Origin: Peptococcaceae bacterium UBA5752
GTDB taxonomy: Bacteria; Bacillota; Dehalobacteriia; UBA4068
Length of the DNA stretch: 64,000 nucleotides
Assembly: GCA_002419055.1 (NCBI GenBank)
Contig: DIFI01000013.1
Coordinates: forward strand, 1-64,000
Direction: 5' to 3'
Part shown: piece after piece, positions 9,101 to 16,296 of the stretch
How the letters are laid out: the number at the start of each line of letters is the position of its first letter
How positions within the stretch are numbered: position 1 is the stretch's first letter
Made by a program: the position numbers and the translations under genes
The notes under the pieces: model-generated
Databases searched by the model: none
What the model was told of the DNA's origin: nothing
What the model saw: only the letters and a program-made list of their open reading frames with translations

Positions 9101-11215
9101 AAAACATACACTATTGATGATATTGACGGCGATGTTGACGCTGTTGCATATTTGAAAGCTGCAAGCAAATATTGCGTATACTTCCTGGTAATGGGTGATT
9201 CCGGCAGTACTCTGGAAGCAACAGCCGATAATATGGGCTTTGTCAGCGGTAAACTGCAGTCCGGCGGCAGCACACTGATATTCTCCGCCAAACCGACAGA
9301 TGGATTTATGGTTGATTACTGGACTGTTACCGAAGGTAATTTGACAGCCGATGAAAATGGCACATTAACTGATGCTGAAGGCAATGTTATTGTTGATCCT
9401 ACCTACACTATTGATCCATTGAAACAAAACATTACTGTCAGGGCGCACTTCACTGACTTGGCAACAAATACGGTCACACTGCCCGATGCCTCCGACATGG
9501 GCATATCCGCTATCACCCATGTTACTCCCCTGCTTCCCGATGACGACGGTATACGCGATCTTATATCAGAAAGCGTCCGTAATGGCGGTACGGTTAAGAT
9601 GACATTTACGCCTTCAGATGGTTACGCTACCGATACTGAGCGTCTTGAAGAAGTTTTACAGGAGGTTGTGAATGACGGCGCCACTGTTACCGTCGAGGAA
9701 AACGATGGTGTATTTTCAGCAACGATAATTAATCTGCAGCAATCGTTTAGCCTGACCGACACAGATATATACTACAATGTTTACACAATCACCGTACCAG
9801 ACGGCGTGACTGTATCCTCCGAAACTGCGGCGGAGGGTGATACCGTGACTCTTACCGTAAAGCCCAACAGTGGTTACAAGCTTTCTACGCTGATACTTGA
9901 CAACGGTACTTTAAACGAGGAAGTTTCATCCTCTACACTGACGTATACATTTACCATGCCGGCAACTGACGTTACTGTAAGCGCAAGCTTTGTTTTGAGC
10001 GGTAACGGCGCTGGCGGCGGGGAAGGTGGCGGCGGCGGTTCAGAGCAAATAACCATACCTGTATCCGGCAATCAGAACAGTATCCAGGTTTCCGTTACAG
10101 TTAATAACGGGATAGCCGAGTTGGATCTCGACAGCGATGCTTTGGCAGAGCTGATTTCCGGCGGTACTGGCAATGGCATCATCAGTTTTGATTTGTCCTC
10201 GCTGAATGATGTAACTGCTGCTGTTATTCCATCCGATGCATTTAATGTCCTACAAGACTCTGCAAGCAGCATTGACGGACTCCAGATTTCTTTACCGGCA
10301 GGCGATGTGACATTTGACGCTGCGGCAATTGCCGCCATCGGTAATGCGGGTAATGGTGATGTGACTCTTGAAGCGTCCATGGTGGATATTACTAAACTCA
10401 CTGACGAACAACAGGCGCTGATCGACGGCAGGCCGGTAATCGACCTGACATTGACAGTAGGCAACAAGGTCGTATCTGATTTCGGCTCCGGAAGTGTTGA
10501 GGTCAGTGTACCTTATACACTAAACTCCGGCGAAAATCCTGACTCTGTTGTTGTCTGGTATCTTAACGACAAGGGCGTTCTTGAGCTTGTTACTGGCCAA
10601 TACAACGCTGCAACAAAATCCGTAGTTTTTGAAACAGACCACTTTTCCAAATATGTTATCGGTTCCCTACCCTTTACGGATGTGAGTCGCGATATGTGGT
10701 ATTTTGACAGCGTATCATTCGTTTATGCAAATAATCTGTTCTGCGGTACCAGTGAATCAAACTTTACGCCAGAGGCAACCATGACCCGCGCCATGTTGGT
10801 AACGGTTCTATGGCGTATAGAGGGAGAACCTGCTGCCAGCGCCAACCTATTTACCGACGTCGCCAATGGCGCATGGTACACCGAAGCGGTGGCTTGGGCA
10901 GCTGCCAATGGCATCGTTAGCGGCTACGGCAACGGACAATTTGGCACCAATGACCTTGTTACCCGCGAACAAACAGCAACTATCCTCATGAACTACGCCA
11001 AGTATAAAGGCTATGACGTCTCCGCCACAACTGACCTCAGTAGCTTTACCGATGTCCAAAATATCAGCACTTGGGCTAAAACCGCCATACAGTGGGCCAA
11101 TGCCGAAGGTTTGATTAACGGTACAGGCAATAATACACTCGACCCCAAGGGCAATAGTCAACGCTGCCAGGTTGCGGCGATCCTGCAGAGGTTTATAGAT
11201 AATATTGCCGAATAA
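3200..11215 (+). CDS. Giant secreted multidomain surface protein with C-terminal SLH domains
   Basis: 2671 residues. Residues 1-29 are a clear signal peptide (Lys/Arg start, hydrophobic core, cleavage near LAA). In order: a unique N-terminal region with two FG-GAP/VCBS-like Asp loops (GDWNGDGLDE near 278, GDVNQDGTDD near 350); a Gly/Ala/Thr-rich beta region (about 727-967) with alternating hydrophobic patterns; a fibronectin-III-like domain (about 1010-1115); an Ig-like domain (1120-1215); Big/MBG-like domains (1225-1535); six or more divergent InlB B-repeat-like units with GYxxxxW signatures (1537-2263); a Gly/Glu linker near 2270; a beta domain; and three SLH repeats (2491-2671) that would bind pyruvylated cell-wall polymer. 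GGAGTGAAGGGG precedes the ATG. Role as adhesin or binding protein is inferred; ligand unknown. Confidence 0.85.
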   Translation: MRKRIFSGMLALVMLLGLMFFTQIPVLAATSDTDMDALSAIGINTDEAPDGFNQLSTDNPYGTNTIQISPVYELYTLGLKNQVSYNSSYSTTSVLQNGSNTAIHSTVSDNNILQSMLYGNAAWSATSVQAIMGSHTTSNIKSGTTTADGIYNLISSGTITDINANNISANGYLTGASNAYTNLGNGFKYALSSVAAGNFDGNTSALSAQTVMVYTSDYSCNGGLYLRFGNAITGTYGDNAKTLLTSENDIGNPDLTYSNKPVENFAPNPYQLQNYLQVATGDWNGDGLDEVAVYVPEAGNSRIMVYALQLTDADNKNTAYLDASKWSVVWTYYLHEGDVVSNMVSLVNGDVNQDGTDDLAATWGYYYGPTQNTGSTAVVMFGAKGTAMLGTSQQFDLKYGSSNIVRASFAFGDMAGSDEDVLILCGQSDADLKQGNTLSRYVALYSWDGDSFTSNVYQNFDLFAKDDDGKYVWDAMKYDYHSDKFYSLPLCVANAAVISQGVSGGGDLLYFDSLIIEYTDSGLNIKESWDNTEAMQQNKNSCVEYVEYSAVAGDLTGQTGSGALITMTQTLCSTEQNSTTYTINGSHSEPIWVRDYYYQNWLYKLFNIRSYYYYISGYQTVIDPTPVNANYEQLTMGKAYMVTVDPFTNSGSSGSYYNSRSETDFSSSLCLANTDNDSSYMNYTGTHYYTYTDPQVLAVLASPPYFSDLLGRDDLSGNYAESSTSYSSTSGGGIGANVSATITLGAYVSYEQDIEVFGVKVASVEAEAQVTAGFTWEMEQTCTLEQTITYSAAAGEDMIALYSIPMEIYQYETYVPNGSGSYKKVLTTVNIPHEASKRLMSLNEYESIAKDYSVLPSVADNVLTHDVGDPYTYPSGTDGYNVIAKYTNGAPAAVGFSSAAGGSGITQEIAMSTETSNAFTVTAAVEAKAGAGAGGFKVGVIAGAEVGAGLVLISTDGSSFSGEMQNMPIEAQPYGYGMNWRIFCYKYTNGGNSFPVVSYIVSDVKKPPMLPNDFEQDVSTTDDHSITLTWSYDKNVSGFQIYRYYDFPDGTGSYALDFVPFTAATDYDSDTGTYYFSYTDDGLSPYTEYTYQIQTVRATTPKKSIYSEPMSCRTKTEVGYPTINISGLVNGQLPIYPDADSTVTLSVDNPDSYNGLSYQWQKLIDGSWTNISGKTDVEFTISNAGIADNITYRCRVNAIYYDESTATNYYISAYSDAISTVYSKRTPTGTLTAAENVIPASGGTVLDGLTASIELHSANTNHSAAPTGNVTFTITGTDYNYSETAALTTSNSTDSFDGSYKFYSTASMSLASLPDGVYTVTAYYSGSRVFKDKEFSSGVLVVVGEGSAYRLTLSTYSNGDNPVSGFDYSNKIYPSLVSISKDINDKVTSTPVENATYRLVSSGSDDSTAFAAGSTTPYVGSYTLQAVVNGDVVATQDFTVNKKNITITVEDKENVGTDEVEENPPVIVSSDLSDAALAALKLTYTATNSAGGSATLENTTLPGNYTVTACSGSETPVDLYNNYNITYVSGTYTIIGATYTLTAVAADYADQSGSRTVGKVGISNVSQTHANYASKTNVLLYATPEAGYQVDTWTAEFYDGTTKTQVGGSTYTFETQAQTVTVTVTFKPAEIRLHTVAQPTAGGSITCSDEYFTSGAYVSYGAEYSFTAFPEDGYHFSKWQTLAGFITTTYNGVTNADGSNTLIIDVGTASMTVFARFERDFYSLTLNGNIEAYYMYDDDGDLSTDPIKMRINSGSAVPGDTEITVTPKVGYQAADGAYITVNDIVSADDKSHVFPIIKNTVVSLDTVRNSYAVTTAAENGSIAVAVDGASASGDELTAVEGGSSVTFTAHADRGYVFDHWLKNGDDVANSTKTLTIKELGSATDITAVFTQNTERNVTAVVSDAARGTMHYTLYDIYGDLVGEANTLMPDSGLTIYDGESIILTVSVSSGSMMEQWKVNGTNTYSTQKTYTIDDIDGDVDAVAYLKAASKYCVYFLVMGDSGSTLEATADNMGFVSGKLQSGGSTLIFSAKPTDGFMVDYWTVTEGNLTADENGTLTDAEGNVIVDPTYTIDPLKQNITVRAHFTDLATNTVTLPDASDMGISAITHVTPLLPDDDGIRDLISESVRNGGTVKMTFTPSDGYATDTERLEEVLQEVVNDGATVTVEENDGVFSATIINLQQSFSLTDTDIYYNVYTITVPDGVTVSSETAAEGDTVTLTVKPNSGYKLSTLILDNGTLNEEVSSSTLTYTFTMPATDVTVSASFVLSGNGAGGGEGGGGGSEQITIPVSGNQNSIQVSVTVNNGIAELDLDSDALAELISGGTGNGIISFDLSSLNDVTAAVIPSDAFNVLQDSASSIDGLQISLPAGDVTFDAAAIAAIGNAGNGDVTLEASMVDITKLTDEQQALIDGRPVIDLTLTVGNKVVSDFGSGSVEVSVPYTLNSGENPDSVVVWYLNDKGVLELVTGQYNAATKSVVFETDHFSKYVIGSLPFTDVSRDMWYFDSVSFVYANNLFCGTSESNFTPEATMTRAMLVTVLWRIEGEPAASANLFTDVANGAWYTEAVAWAAANGIVSGYGNGQFGTNDLVTREQTATILMNYAKYKGYDVSATTDLSSFTDVQNISTWAKTAIQWANAEGLINGTGNNTLDPKGNSQRCQVAAILQRFIDNIAE

Positions 11216-11311
11216 TTAACCCACTCAATTAACTCAAGAAGCAGTTAATGACAGTAAAAAAGGACGCGCTTAAATGTACCGCACCGGGTAAAACGGACAG
11301 TGAAAGAAAAG

Positions 11312-11347
11312 AACCTCCCATTGTAGAATAAACTACAATGGGAGGTT
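11312..11347 (+). promoter_or_regulatory. Perfect 15-bp hairpin just upstream of the IS orfA start
   Basis: AACCTCCCATTGTAG and its exact complement enclose the loop AATAAA, ending 5 bases before the orfA ATG at 11353. The copy at 46004 has a hairpin at the same place with a different sequence. The 3' arm contains the orfA ribosome site GGAGG, so the fold would hide it. This fits a device against read-through expression of the transposase. Confidence 0.6.
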
Positions 11348-11352
11348 TTGCT

Positions 11353-11715
11353 ATGCCAAGAAGGAAAGGAACAATGAACACGCCACAATGAATTATTGAC
11401 GAAATCATAGAAAACACAGCTCCGGAACCACATTACGAGAGTTGGCCGAAAAACATGGTAATCCATTCAAAACATGGTAACATGAGAAAACAACAAACGA
11501 CGAGAAGGGAGCGGAAAGGAAATTACTGCGAAAGCAACGTAGCAGGAAACCGGCTATCACACTGCAGGAGTATAAATATGAATAATCGGCATAAAACTAA
11601 GACTTTCGATGAGGCCAGACAACTTATTGATAAATATATTTGGTTCTATAACAACGATCGCATTCAGATTAAAACAATGCTGACGCCGCTCGAAAAACGA
11701 CGTCAGCTTGCATGA
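11353..11715 (+). pseudogene. IS3 transposase remnant (orfA frameshifted, orfB mostly deleted)
   Basis: The ATG follows the hairpin. After MPRRKG the frame hits TGA; shifting frame recovers TLRELAEKHG, the helix-turn-helix of IS3 OrfA, then a Lys/Arg-rich helix. The sequence then jumps to the OrfB C-terminus (FDEARQLIDKY, FYNNDRIQIK, LTPLEKRRQ) ending at 11715. The integrase core with its DDE residues is missing apart from this tail. A decayed pseudogene. Confidence 0.75.
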
Positions 11716-11815
11716 TATTAAGTTATTCAACGATAGTGGCCTTTTTCCCTCTGTCTGTTGCTGCTGGGGCATTACAAAAATCAGAGCATTTAATTTATAA
11801 TAATAATATTAATTA

Positions 11816-12550
11816 TTATTCAGCTGCTTCTACTTTTAAATAATCAGCAGGAATCTCCAACATATTGCCGGGAACCTTATCAGTTAATTCATTTACCAAC
11901 ATTACTGTTTCAACATCCATAATAGCACAAGTTATTGCATAAAGACTGCCGTCATCTTTAATATAATAACGAATTGTTATGTTGCCATCAGTATCTATGC
12001 CAGCTTCCTGCAAAGCTGCCAAGTTTTCTTCATCCATGGCAGATAAATCAACATCAATAACATATTCATCATAATCGTAACTGGCAGTGTCTACTCCAGC
12101 ATCTACCAAAGAAGCGATTGTACTATTGCCGCTACTGACATAGACAATATTTGCGTAGTCAGTTTTGTATGTTGAAAGTTCTTCTTCACTCAATTCAGTG
12201 ACCGTATAGGTTTTGTTTTCTGAATCTATGTCATACATCATATTATCATCTAAGATGGTGAACATTACTTTATCATATATATTTACCTTCGAAGCAATTA
12301 TATCATCAGAAACTGCCTGTGAACCTTCAAAATCCATGCCCATGGTGTACATGGTATAAGTCATATAAAAATTTTGGCTTTGCATTAGTCGAGCATAATC
12401 TGCAGAGGCTAAACCAGAAAATGCATCTTTTTCTTCAGTAGTATCCTTTTGCTTAGTATCATCAGAAGCGGAGTCTTCTTTGTTGTCACATGCAGCAAAT
12501 GATAATACCATCATAACAGCTAAAAACAGTATCAAGATTTTTTTCCACAT
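11816..12550 (-). CDS. Putative lipoprotein, unknown function
   Basis: 244 residues. Residues 1-21 form a lipoprotein signal peptide with the lipobox LSFAAC, so Cys21 would be lipidated and the protein anchored on the outer face of the membrane. A Ser/Asp/Lys/Thr/Glu-rich linker (22-43) follows. The body is acidic with several beta-strand-like segments (FYMTYTMYTMGMDFEGS, KTYTVTELSEEEL) and resembles the small Clostridia lipoproteins with a LppX/LolA-like fold, but I do not recognise a named family. The start is the ATG at 12550, with CTGGAGGG 8 bases upstream. It is monocistronic between the tRNA cluster and the deleted IS. Confidence 0.7.
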   Translation of the reverse strand: MWKKILILFLAVMMVLSFAACDNKEDSASDDTKQKDTTEEKDAFSGLASADYARLMQSQNFYMTYTMYTMGMDFEGSQAVSDDIIASKVNIYDKVMFTILDDNMMYDIDSENKTYTVTELSEEELSTYKTDYANIVYVSSGNSTIASLVDAGVDTASYDYDEYVIDVDLSAMDEENLAALQEAGIDTDGNITIRYYIKDDGSLYAITCAIMDVETVMLVNELTDKVPGNMLEIPADYLKVEAAE

Positions 12551-12637
12551 TATTGTTCCCTCCAGAACTTTACATTAAATTTTGTATTAATAATACTACA
12601 AATAAGTTATAATTACCATAACAATAAACAGTAATAC

Positions 12638-12668
12638 AAAAAGAAAGAGCCTTTAGGCTCTCTCTTTT
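12638..12668 (-). terminator. Terminator of the tRNA-Ser/tRNA-Ser/tRNA-Arg operon
   Basis: On the minus strand AGAGCCT-AA-AGGCTCT forms a short GC-containing stem followed by TTCTTTTT, starting 3 bases after the CCA end of tRNA-Arg. Confidence 0.75.
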
Positions 12669-12670
12669 GT

Positions 12671-12747
12671 TGGCGCGCTGTAAGGGATTCGAACCCCTGA
12701 CCTTCTGGTCCGTAGCCAGACGCTCTATCCAGCTGAGCTAACAGCGC
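12671..12747 (-). tRNA. tRNA-Arg (anticodon ACG)
   Basis: 77 bases with encoded CCA. Acceptor GCGCTGT/ACAGCGC pairs perfectly, the anticodon arm is TCTGG-CTACGGA-CCAGA (ACG), and the T arm has GGTTCGAATCC. It is the last gene of a three-tRNA transcript. The A at position 34 is normally deaminated to inosine by TadA to read CGN codons. Confidence 0.95.
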
Positions 12748-12807
12748 ATATATATTTTCGGCAGAAGATGTGAACGTTAAAACCGAACACATCCCCTGCG
12801 CCAGGAA

Positions 12808-12902
12808 TGGCGGAGAGCAAGGGATTCGAACCCTCGATACAGGTTTTGGCCCGTATACTCGCTTAGCAGGCGAGCGCCTTCGACCGACTCGGCCAACTCT
12901 CC
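12808..12902 (-). tRNA. tRNA-Ser (anticodon GCT)
   Basis: 95 bases with CCA and the long variable arm expected of class II tRNAs. Acceptor GGAGAGT/GCTCTCC pairs with a G-U wobble, and the anticodon arm CTCGC-CTGCTAA-GCGAG gives GCT (AGC/AGU codons). Middle gene of the operon. Confidence 0.95.
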
Positions 12903-12920
12903 ATAAAACTCAATCGGTAC

Positions 12921-13010
12921 TGGCGGAGGGGGTGGGATTCGAACCCACGGAACCCTTGCAGGCTCAACGGTTTTCAAGACCGCCTCCTTCGACCACTCAG
13001 ACACCCCTCC
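12921..13010 (-). tRNA. tRNA-Ser (anticodon TGA)
   Basis: 90 bases with CCA and a long variable arm. Acceptor GGAGGGG/CCCCTCC, anticodon loop CTTGAAA (TGA, UCN codons). First gene of the operon, about 28 bases after the promoter at 13038-13066 and divergent from serS, the synthetase that charges it. Confidence 0.95.
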
Positions 13011-13037
13011 ACAAAAGTGGCATGAGCTACATTGCAT

Positions 13038-13066
13038 ATAATAGCAAATCAAAGCGTTTTTGTCAA
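13038..13066 (-). promoter_or_regulatory. Promoter of the tRNA operon
   Basis: Minus strand TTGACA (13066-13061), 17-base spacer, TATTAT (13043-13038), placed 28 bases before the 5' end of tRNA-Ser(TGA). Confidence 0.75.
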
Positions 13067-13106
13067 TGAATCTAGCTGTTTTTTTTTAATTTAGCGTGAA
13101 TTTTTA

Positions 13107-13135
13107 TTGAATATCGACTAAAACTATATTATCAT
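13107..13135 (+). promoter_or_regulatory. Promoter of serS
   Basis: TTGAAT (13107-13112), 17-base spacer, TATCAT (13130-13135), about 40 bases upstream of the serS ATG. No T-box leader fits in this short region. Confidence 0.45.
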
Positions 13136-13174
13136 AAAATAATTAAGAAATTATTACTATTTGGAGGTGTTTTT

Positions 13175-14440
13175 ATGCTGGACTTAAAATTTGTCCGGGC
13201 AAATCCTCAGTTGATTATAGATGCCTTGGCTTCACGTGGCGGAAAAATTTCACTTGAAGATTTTCTCAATTATGACAACGAACGGCGAGATATTCTCACT
13301 CGCGTCGAAGAAATGAAAGCAAAACGCAATGCTGTTTCCAAACAAATCGGCATCATGAAACAAGCCAAACAAGACGCTTCATCAATCATGGAAGATATGC
13401 GTACGCTCGGAGATACTATTGCAGCTCTTGATGAACGACTGCGACAGGTTGAAACATCATTGGAGGATTGTCTGCTGGCAATACCCAATATTCCTAATAA
13501 AGATGTTCCGATTGGTGTCGATAATAGTGCCAATATTGAATTGCGTCGCTTCGGAGATATTCCTCAATTTGATTTTGAGCCGCTTAATCACTGGGATATC
13601 GGCGAAAATCTTGATATTCTTGATTTTGTTCGCGGCGGTAAAATTTCCGGCGCACGGTTCACTGTTTATAAAAAATACGGTGCGCGACTAGAAAGAGCTT
13701 TAGTAAACTTTTATCTTAATGTGCATACTTCCCGCGGCTATACCGAGATATTCCCACCTTTCATGGTCAACAGCACCAGTATGAGGGGTACGGGCCAGCT
13801 GCCAAAATTTAAAGAAGATATGTTTCATGTCGAAGGTACAGATTATTATCTGATTCCGACAGCTGAAGTACCGTTGACTAATCTATTTAGCGGCGAGGTT
13901 TTAGATGCTGCTGATCTGCCTATATATTTTGCCGCATATTCTGCCTGTTTCCGCGCAGAGGCCGGTGCAGCCGGTCGCGATACTCGCGGCTTGATTCGTC
14001 AGCACCAATTCAATAAAGTAGAGCTGGTAAAATTTGTTTTACCTGAAAACAGCTATTGTGAGCTTGAAAAGTTAACAGCCGACGCCGAACACGTATTACA
14101 GCAATTAGAACTCCCCTACCGTGTTGTTTGCTTGTCTACGGGCGATCTTGGCTTCTCTTCCGCCAAGACATATGATATCGAAGTCTGGATGGGTGGCGCC
14201 GGTGGTTACCGTGAAATTTCTTCTTGCTCTAATTTCGAGGATTTCCAGGCGCGGCGCGCCAATATTCGCTTCCGTAGGGAACCGAACAGCAAGCCTGAAT
14301 TTCTGCATACATTAAATGGTTCCGGTGTGGCCATTGGCCGCACTGTGGCGGCTATCCTCGAAAATTACCAACAAACAGATGGCAGCGTCAAAGTACCGAA
14401 GGTGCTGATACCTTATATGGGATGTGAAGTAATCAAATAA
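13175..14440 (+). CDS. serS: Seryl-tRNA synthetase
   Basis: 421 residues, normal length for bacterial SerRS, which charges tRNA-Ser (and tRNA-Sec where present) with serine in the cytoplasm. The N-terminal coiled-coil arm covers about residues 25-105 (KAKRNAVSKQIG, charged heptads) and would clamp the long variable arm of tRNA-Ser. The class II core follows, with motif 2 FRAEAG...TRGLIRQHQF and motif 3 NGSGVAIGRTVAAILENYQ. The start is the ATG after TTTGGAGGTG. It stands alone between its own promoter and a strong terminator, beside two tRNA-Ser genes on the opposite strand. Confidence 0.97.
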   Translation: MLDLKFVRANPQLIIDALASRGGKISLEDFLNYDNERRDILTRVEEMKAKRNAVSKQIGIMKQAKQDASSIMEDMRTLGDTIAALDERLRQVETSLEDCLLAIPNIPNKDVPIGVDNSANIELRRFGDIPQFDFEPLNHWDIGENLDILDFVRGGKISGARFTVYKKYGARLERALVNFYLNVHTSRGYTEIFPPFMVNSTSMRGTGQLPKFKEDMFHVEGTDYYLIPTAEVPLTNLFSGEVLDAADLPIYFAAYSACFRAEAGAAGRDTRGLIRQHQFNKVELVKFVLPENSYCELEKLTADAEHVLQQLELPYRVVCLSTGDLGFSSAKTYDIEVWMGGAGGYREISSCSNFEDFQARRANIRFRREPNSKPEFLHTLNGSGVAIGRTVAAILENYQQTDGSVKVPKVLIPYMGCEVIK

Positions 14441-14447
14441 TAAAAAC

Positions 14448-14473
14448 ACGGCCGGATTACCGGCCGTTTTTTT
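14448..14473. terminator. Bidirectional terminator between serS and the aminotransferase gene
   Basis: ACGGCCGG-ATTA-CCGGCCGT followed by TTTTTT on the plus strand and preceded by AAAAA, so it serves serS and, in reverse, the convergent aminotransferase gene. Confidence 0.85.
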
Positions 14474-14479
14474 ATTATT

Positions 14480-15652
14480 CTAATCACGATCTTTAAAAAT
14501 TTTGCGTTTTTCAAATATCACCTTTTGGCAGGCAGCTACGCCGGTACCTAACTCGAAGTTATATCCGAGTTCCCAGAGTGCAAGTTCTAATGCGCCTATC
14601 GCTGCTATTAAGTCCATATCGCGGATAAATCCGAGATGAGCAATACGGAAGCTGGTATTTTTGATAGCGCCCATACCACCTGCGATTACTGTATCATATT
14701 TTTCACGCATAATGCCTGTAATTTCAGCTGAGGTAATACCCTTAGGAGTATAAACCGCAGTTACTGCTCCGCCCGCTACCTGATCGTCGGCAACCGGCTT
14801 TAACCCCAACGCCTTGATAGCGGCTCTTACAGCATCGCGACGGAAATAATGTTCCGCAATCACATTGTCTATCCCCTGCTCATTAAGCATATCAACTGCT
14901 TCATTTAAGGCATAAACGAGTGAGACAGCCGGAGTAAATGGTGTTTGTTTTTCATCGGCATACTTTTTGGCCTTAGTTAAATCTAAATAAAACTTTTCAT
15001 TGTGGTTATTTGCGGCTGCTGCCCAAGCACGCTCGCTGACCGTAACAAGGCACAGGCCCGGCTGCACCATCAATGCTTTTTGTGAAGAAGTGACTACGAC
15101 ATCTAATCCCCACTCATCTGTCTTAAGCGGGCAGGCACCGAGACCGCTAACGGCATCAACAAATAACATCGCCGGATGATTACCACGAGCGGCAGAAATC
15201 TCCGCTAGCGGATTGTAGACACCGGTAGAAGTTTCATGTTGCTGTAATAAGATCGCTTTTATTTGCTGTTGACTGTCAGCTGCCAGCCGGTCAGCTATAA
15301 CAGCCGGATCAATTGCTGTGCCCAACGGAAAATCAATAAAATCTATATCCATACCATGAGCTTCGGCGATATCTCTAAATCGATTACCAAAATTACCAAC
15401 AGAAGCTACTATCACTTTATCGCCGCGATTTAGAAAATTAACTACCGCAGCTTCAAGCCCGGCTGTTCCGGAGCAAGTTAATATTAATAGATCGTTTTCA
15501 GTACAGAAAACTCGCTTTGCATTTTGAGTAACTTGGCTAAATATTTTTTTAAAGCAACTGCTGCGATGACTGATCATCGGCTGATTTGCTGCTTGAAGTA
15601 CCCTATTGGGAACTTGAGTTGGCCCCGGTAAAAGTAGGAATTGATTTTCCAT
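14480..15652 (-). CDS. Class V aminotransferase (alanine-glyoxylate/serine-pyruvate type)
   Basis: 390 residues, PLP-dependent fold type I, close to the alanine-glyoxylate/serine-pyruvate aminotransferase (PucG/SgaA-like) group. The N-terminus LLLPGPTQVP is the family signature. GTAGLEAA binds the PLP phosphate, DAVSGLGACP holds the PLP Asp, and SSQKALMVQPGL near residue 190 carries the Schiff-base Lys. AAGGAG lies 9 bases before the ATG. It is 48 bases downstream of an XRE regulator gene on the same strand and probably cotranscribed with it. The true amino donor (Ser, Ala, phosphoserine) cannot be decided; glycine/serine metabolism is likely. Confidence 0.85.
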   Translation of the reverse strand: MENQFLLLPGPTQVPNRVLQAANQPMISHRSSCFKKIFSQVTQNAKRVFCTENDLLILTCSGTAGLEAAVVNFLNRGDKVIVASVGNFGNRFRDIAEAHGMDIDFIDFPLGTAIDPAVIADRLAADSQQQIKAILLQQHETSTGVYNPLAEISAARGNHPAMLFVDAVSGLGACPLKTDEWGLDVVVTSSQKALMVQPGLCLVTVSERAWAAAANNHNEKFYLDLTKAKKYADEKQTPFTPAVSLVYALNEAVDMLNEQGIDNVIAEHYFRRDAVRAAIKALGLKPVADDQVAGGAVTAVYTPKGITSAEITGIMREKYDTVIAGGMGAIKNTSFRIAHLGFIRDMDLIAAIGALELALWELGYNFELGTGVAACQKVIFEKRKIFKDRD

Positions 15653-15700
15653 TTGTGCATCTCCTTATGATATCTTTATAAAATAAAATAAATATATAAA

Positions 15701-16078
15701 TTACTTAACAGCATGTTTTCTTTTTAATAAAGTAAGTAAATTCAATATATATGTTTTATCCGCCGGTAGAATTGGTTGGCCGCCCAAAGATATGTTATCA
15801 TTTTTGAGAAATTCCTCAATATCGATATAGTTATTTTGTTCTTCCTCAATTTCTGAATCATTGAATACAAATAGTTCCGCAACCGGTACATCCAATGCAT
15901 TGGCGATGAGAATTACACTATCAATATTAGGATTTTTTTCTCCACTCTCGATATAACTGATGGCGCTTTGAGACATATTAGCTAATTCAGCCAAATCACT
16001 TTGTTTTAAGCCACGCTGCTTACGCAAGTATTTAATATGTTCTCCAATATCAATTGGAGAATTAATTGCCTCTTTCAT
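15701..16078 (-). CDS. XRE-family transcriptional regulator
   Basis: 125 residues. Residues 11-68 are a Cro/C1-type helix-turn-helix (IKYLRKQRGLKQSDLAELAN, then SQSAISYIESGEKNPNIDSV). The C-terminal 55 residues are acidic and may act in dimerisation or sensing; I do not recognise that part. TAGGAGATG precedes the ATG. A perfect palindrome between the -35 and -10 boxes of its own promoter is the likely binding site, which suggests autorepression and control of the downstream aminotransferase gene. Confidence 0.85.
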   Translation of the reverse strand: MKEAINSPIDIGEHIKYLRKQRGLKQSDLAELANMSQSAISYIESGEKNPNIDSVILIANALDVPVAELFVFNDSEIEEEQNNYIDIEEFLKNDNISLGGQPILPADKTYILNLLTLLKRKHAVK

Positions 16079-16108
16079 AATAACATCTCCTAAATTATCA
16101 CTAAATTT

Positions 16109-16137
16109 ATAATATCAAAATTTTGATATTATGTCCA
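16109..16137 (-). promoter_or_regulatory. Promoter with palindromic operator for the XRE regulator gene
   Basis: Minus strand TGGACA (16137-16132), 17-base spacer, TATTAT (16114-16109). A perfect 24-bp palindrome (16109-16132, core AATATCAAAATTTTGATATT) fills the spacer and -10 box. A repressor bound there would block RNA polymerase. Confidence 0.65.
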
Positions 16138-16220
16138 GTAATTTCCAAAATATAAATTTCAAATTTGAGTATGCTTGACTCAATAAACAAAACAAGTTAC
16201 AATACATTTGTTGTCTATTT

Positions 16221-16296
16221 GCGCTCGTAGCTAAGGGGATATAGCGACCGCCTCCTAAGCGGTAGGCCGCGCGTTCGATTCGCGCCGAGCGCACCA
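16221..16296 (+). tRNA. tRNA-Arg (anticodon CCT)
   Basis: 76 bases with encoded CCA. Acceptor GCGCTCG/CGAGCGC, anticodon arm ACCGC-CTCCTAA-GCGGT (CCT, AGG codons), T arm GCGCG-TTCGATT-CGCGC. A hairpin terminator starts right after the CCA. Confidence 0.95.

Larger units (their letters stand above)
11275..11776 (+). mobile_element. Internally deleted IS3-family element (about 502 bp)
   Basis: Left end TGTACCGCACCGGGTAAAAC at 11275 and the complement of the right end (TGTAATGCCCCAGCAG, ending at 11776) are imperfect inverted repeats, flanked by AAA on both sides, a possible 3-base target duplication. Inside are pieces of orfA and only the last part of orfB, so the element cannot transpose by itself. 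It lies between the convergent SLH and lipoprotein genes. It is related to the copy at 46004 and more distantly to the one at base 1. Confidence 0.8.

Noticed and set aside
10072..10467. Long antisense frames opposite the SLH gene (several of 60-135 codons)
   Set aside because: They follow from the codon bias of the sense gene and lack ribosome sites or family matches.
11455..11715. Open frame of 86 codons within the deleted IS
   Set aside because: Only its last third matches IS3 OrfB; the first part is out-of-frame orfA, so it is a remnant and not a gene.
12770..13069. Reading frames of 91-99 codons on both strands
   Set aside because: They lie over tRNA genes.
13011..13174. T-box leader before serS
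   Set aside because: Only about 40 bases lie between promoter and start, and no T-box sequence is present.
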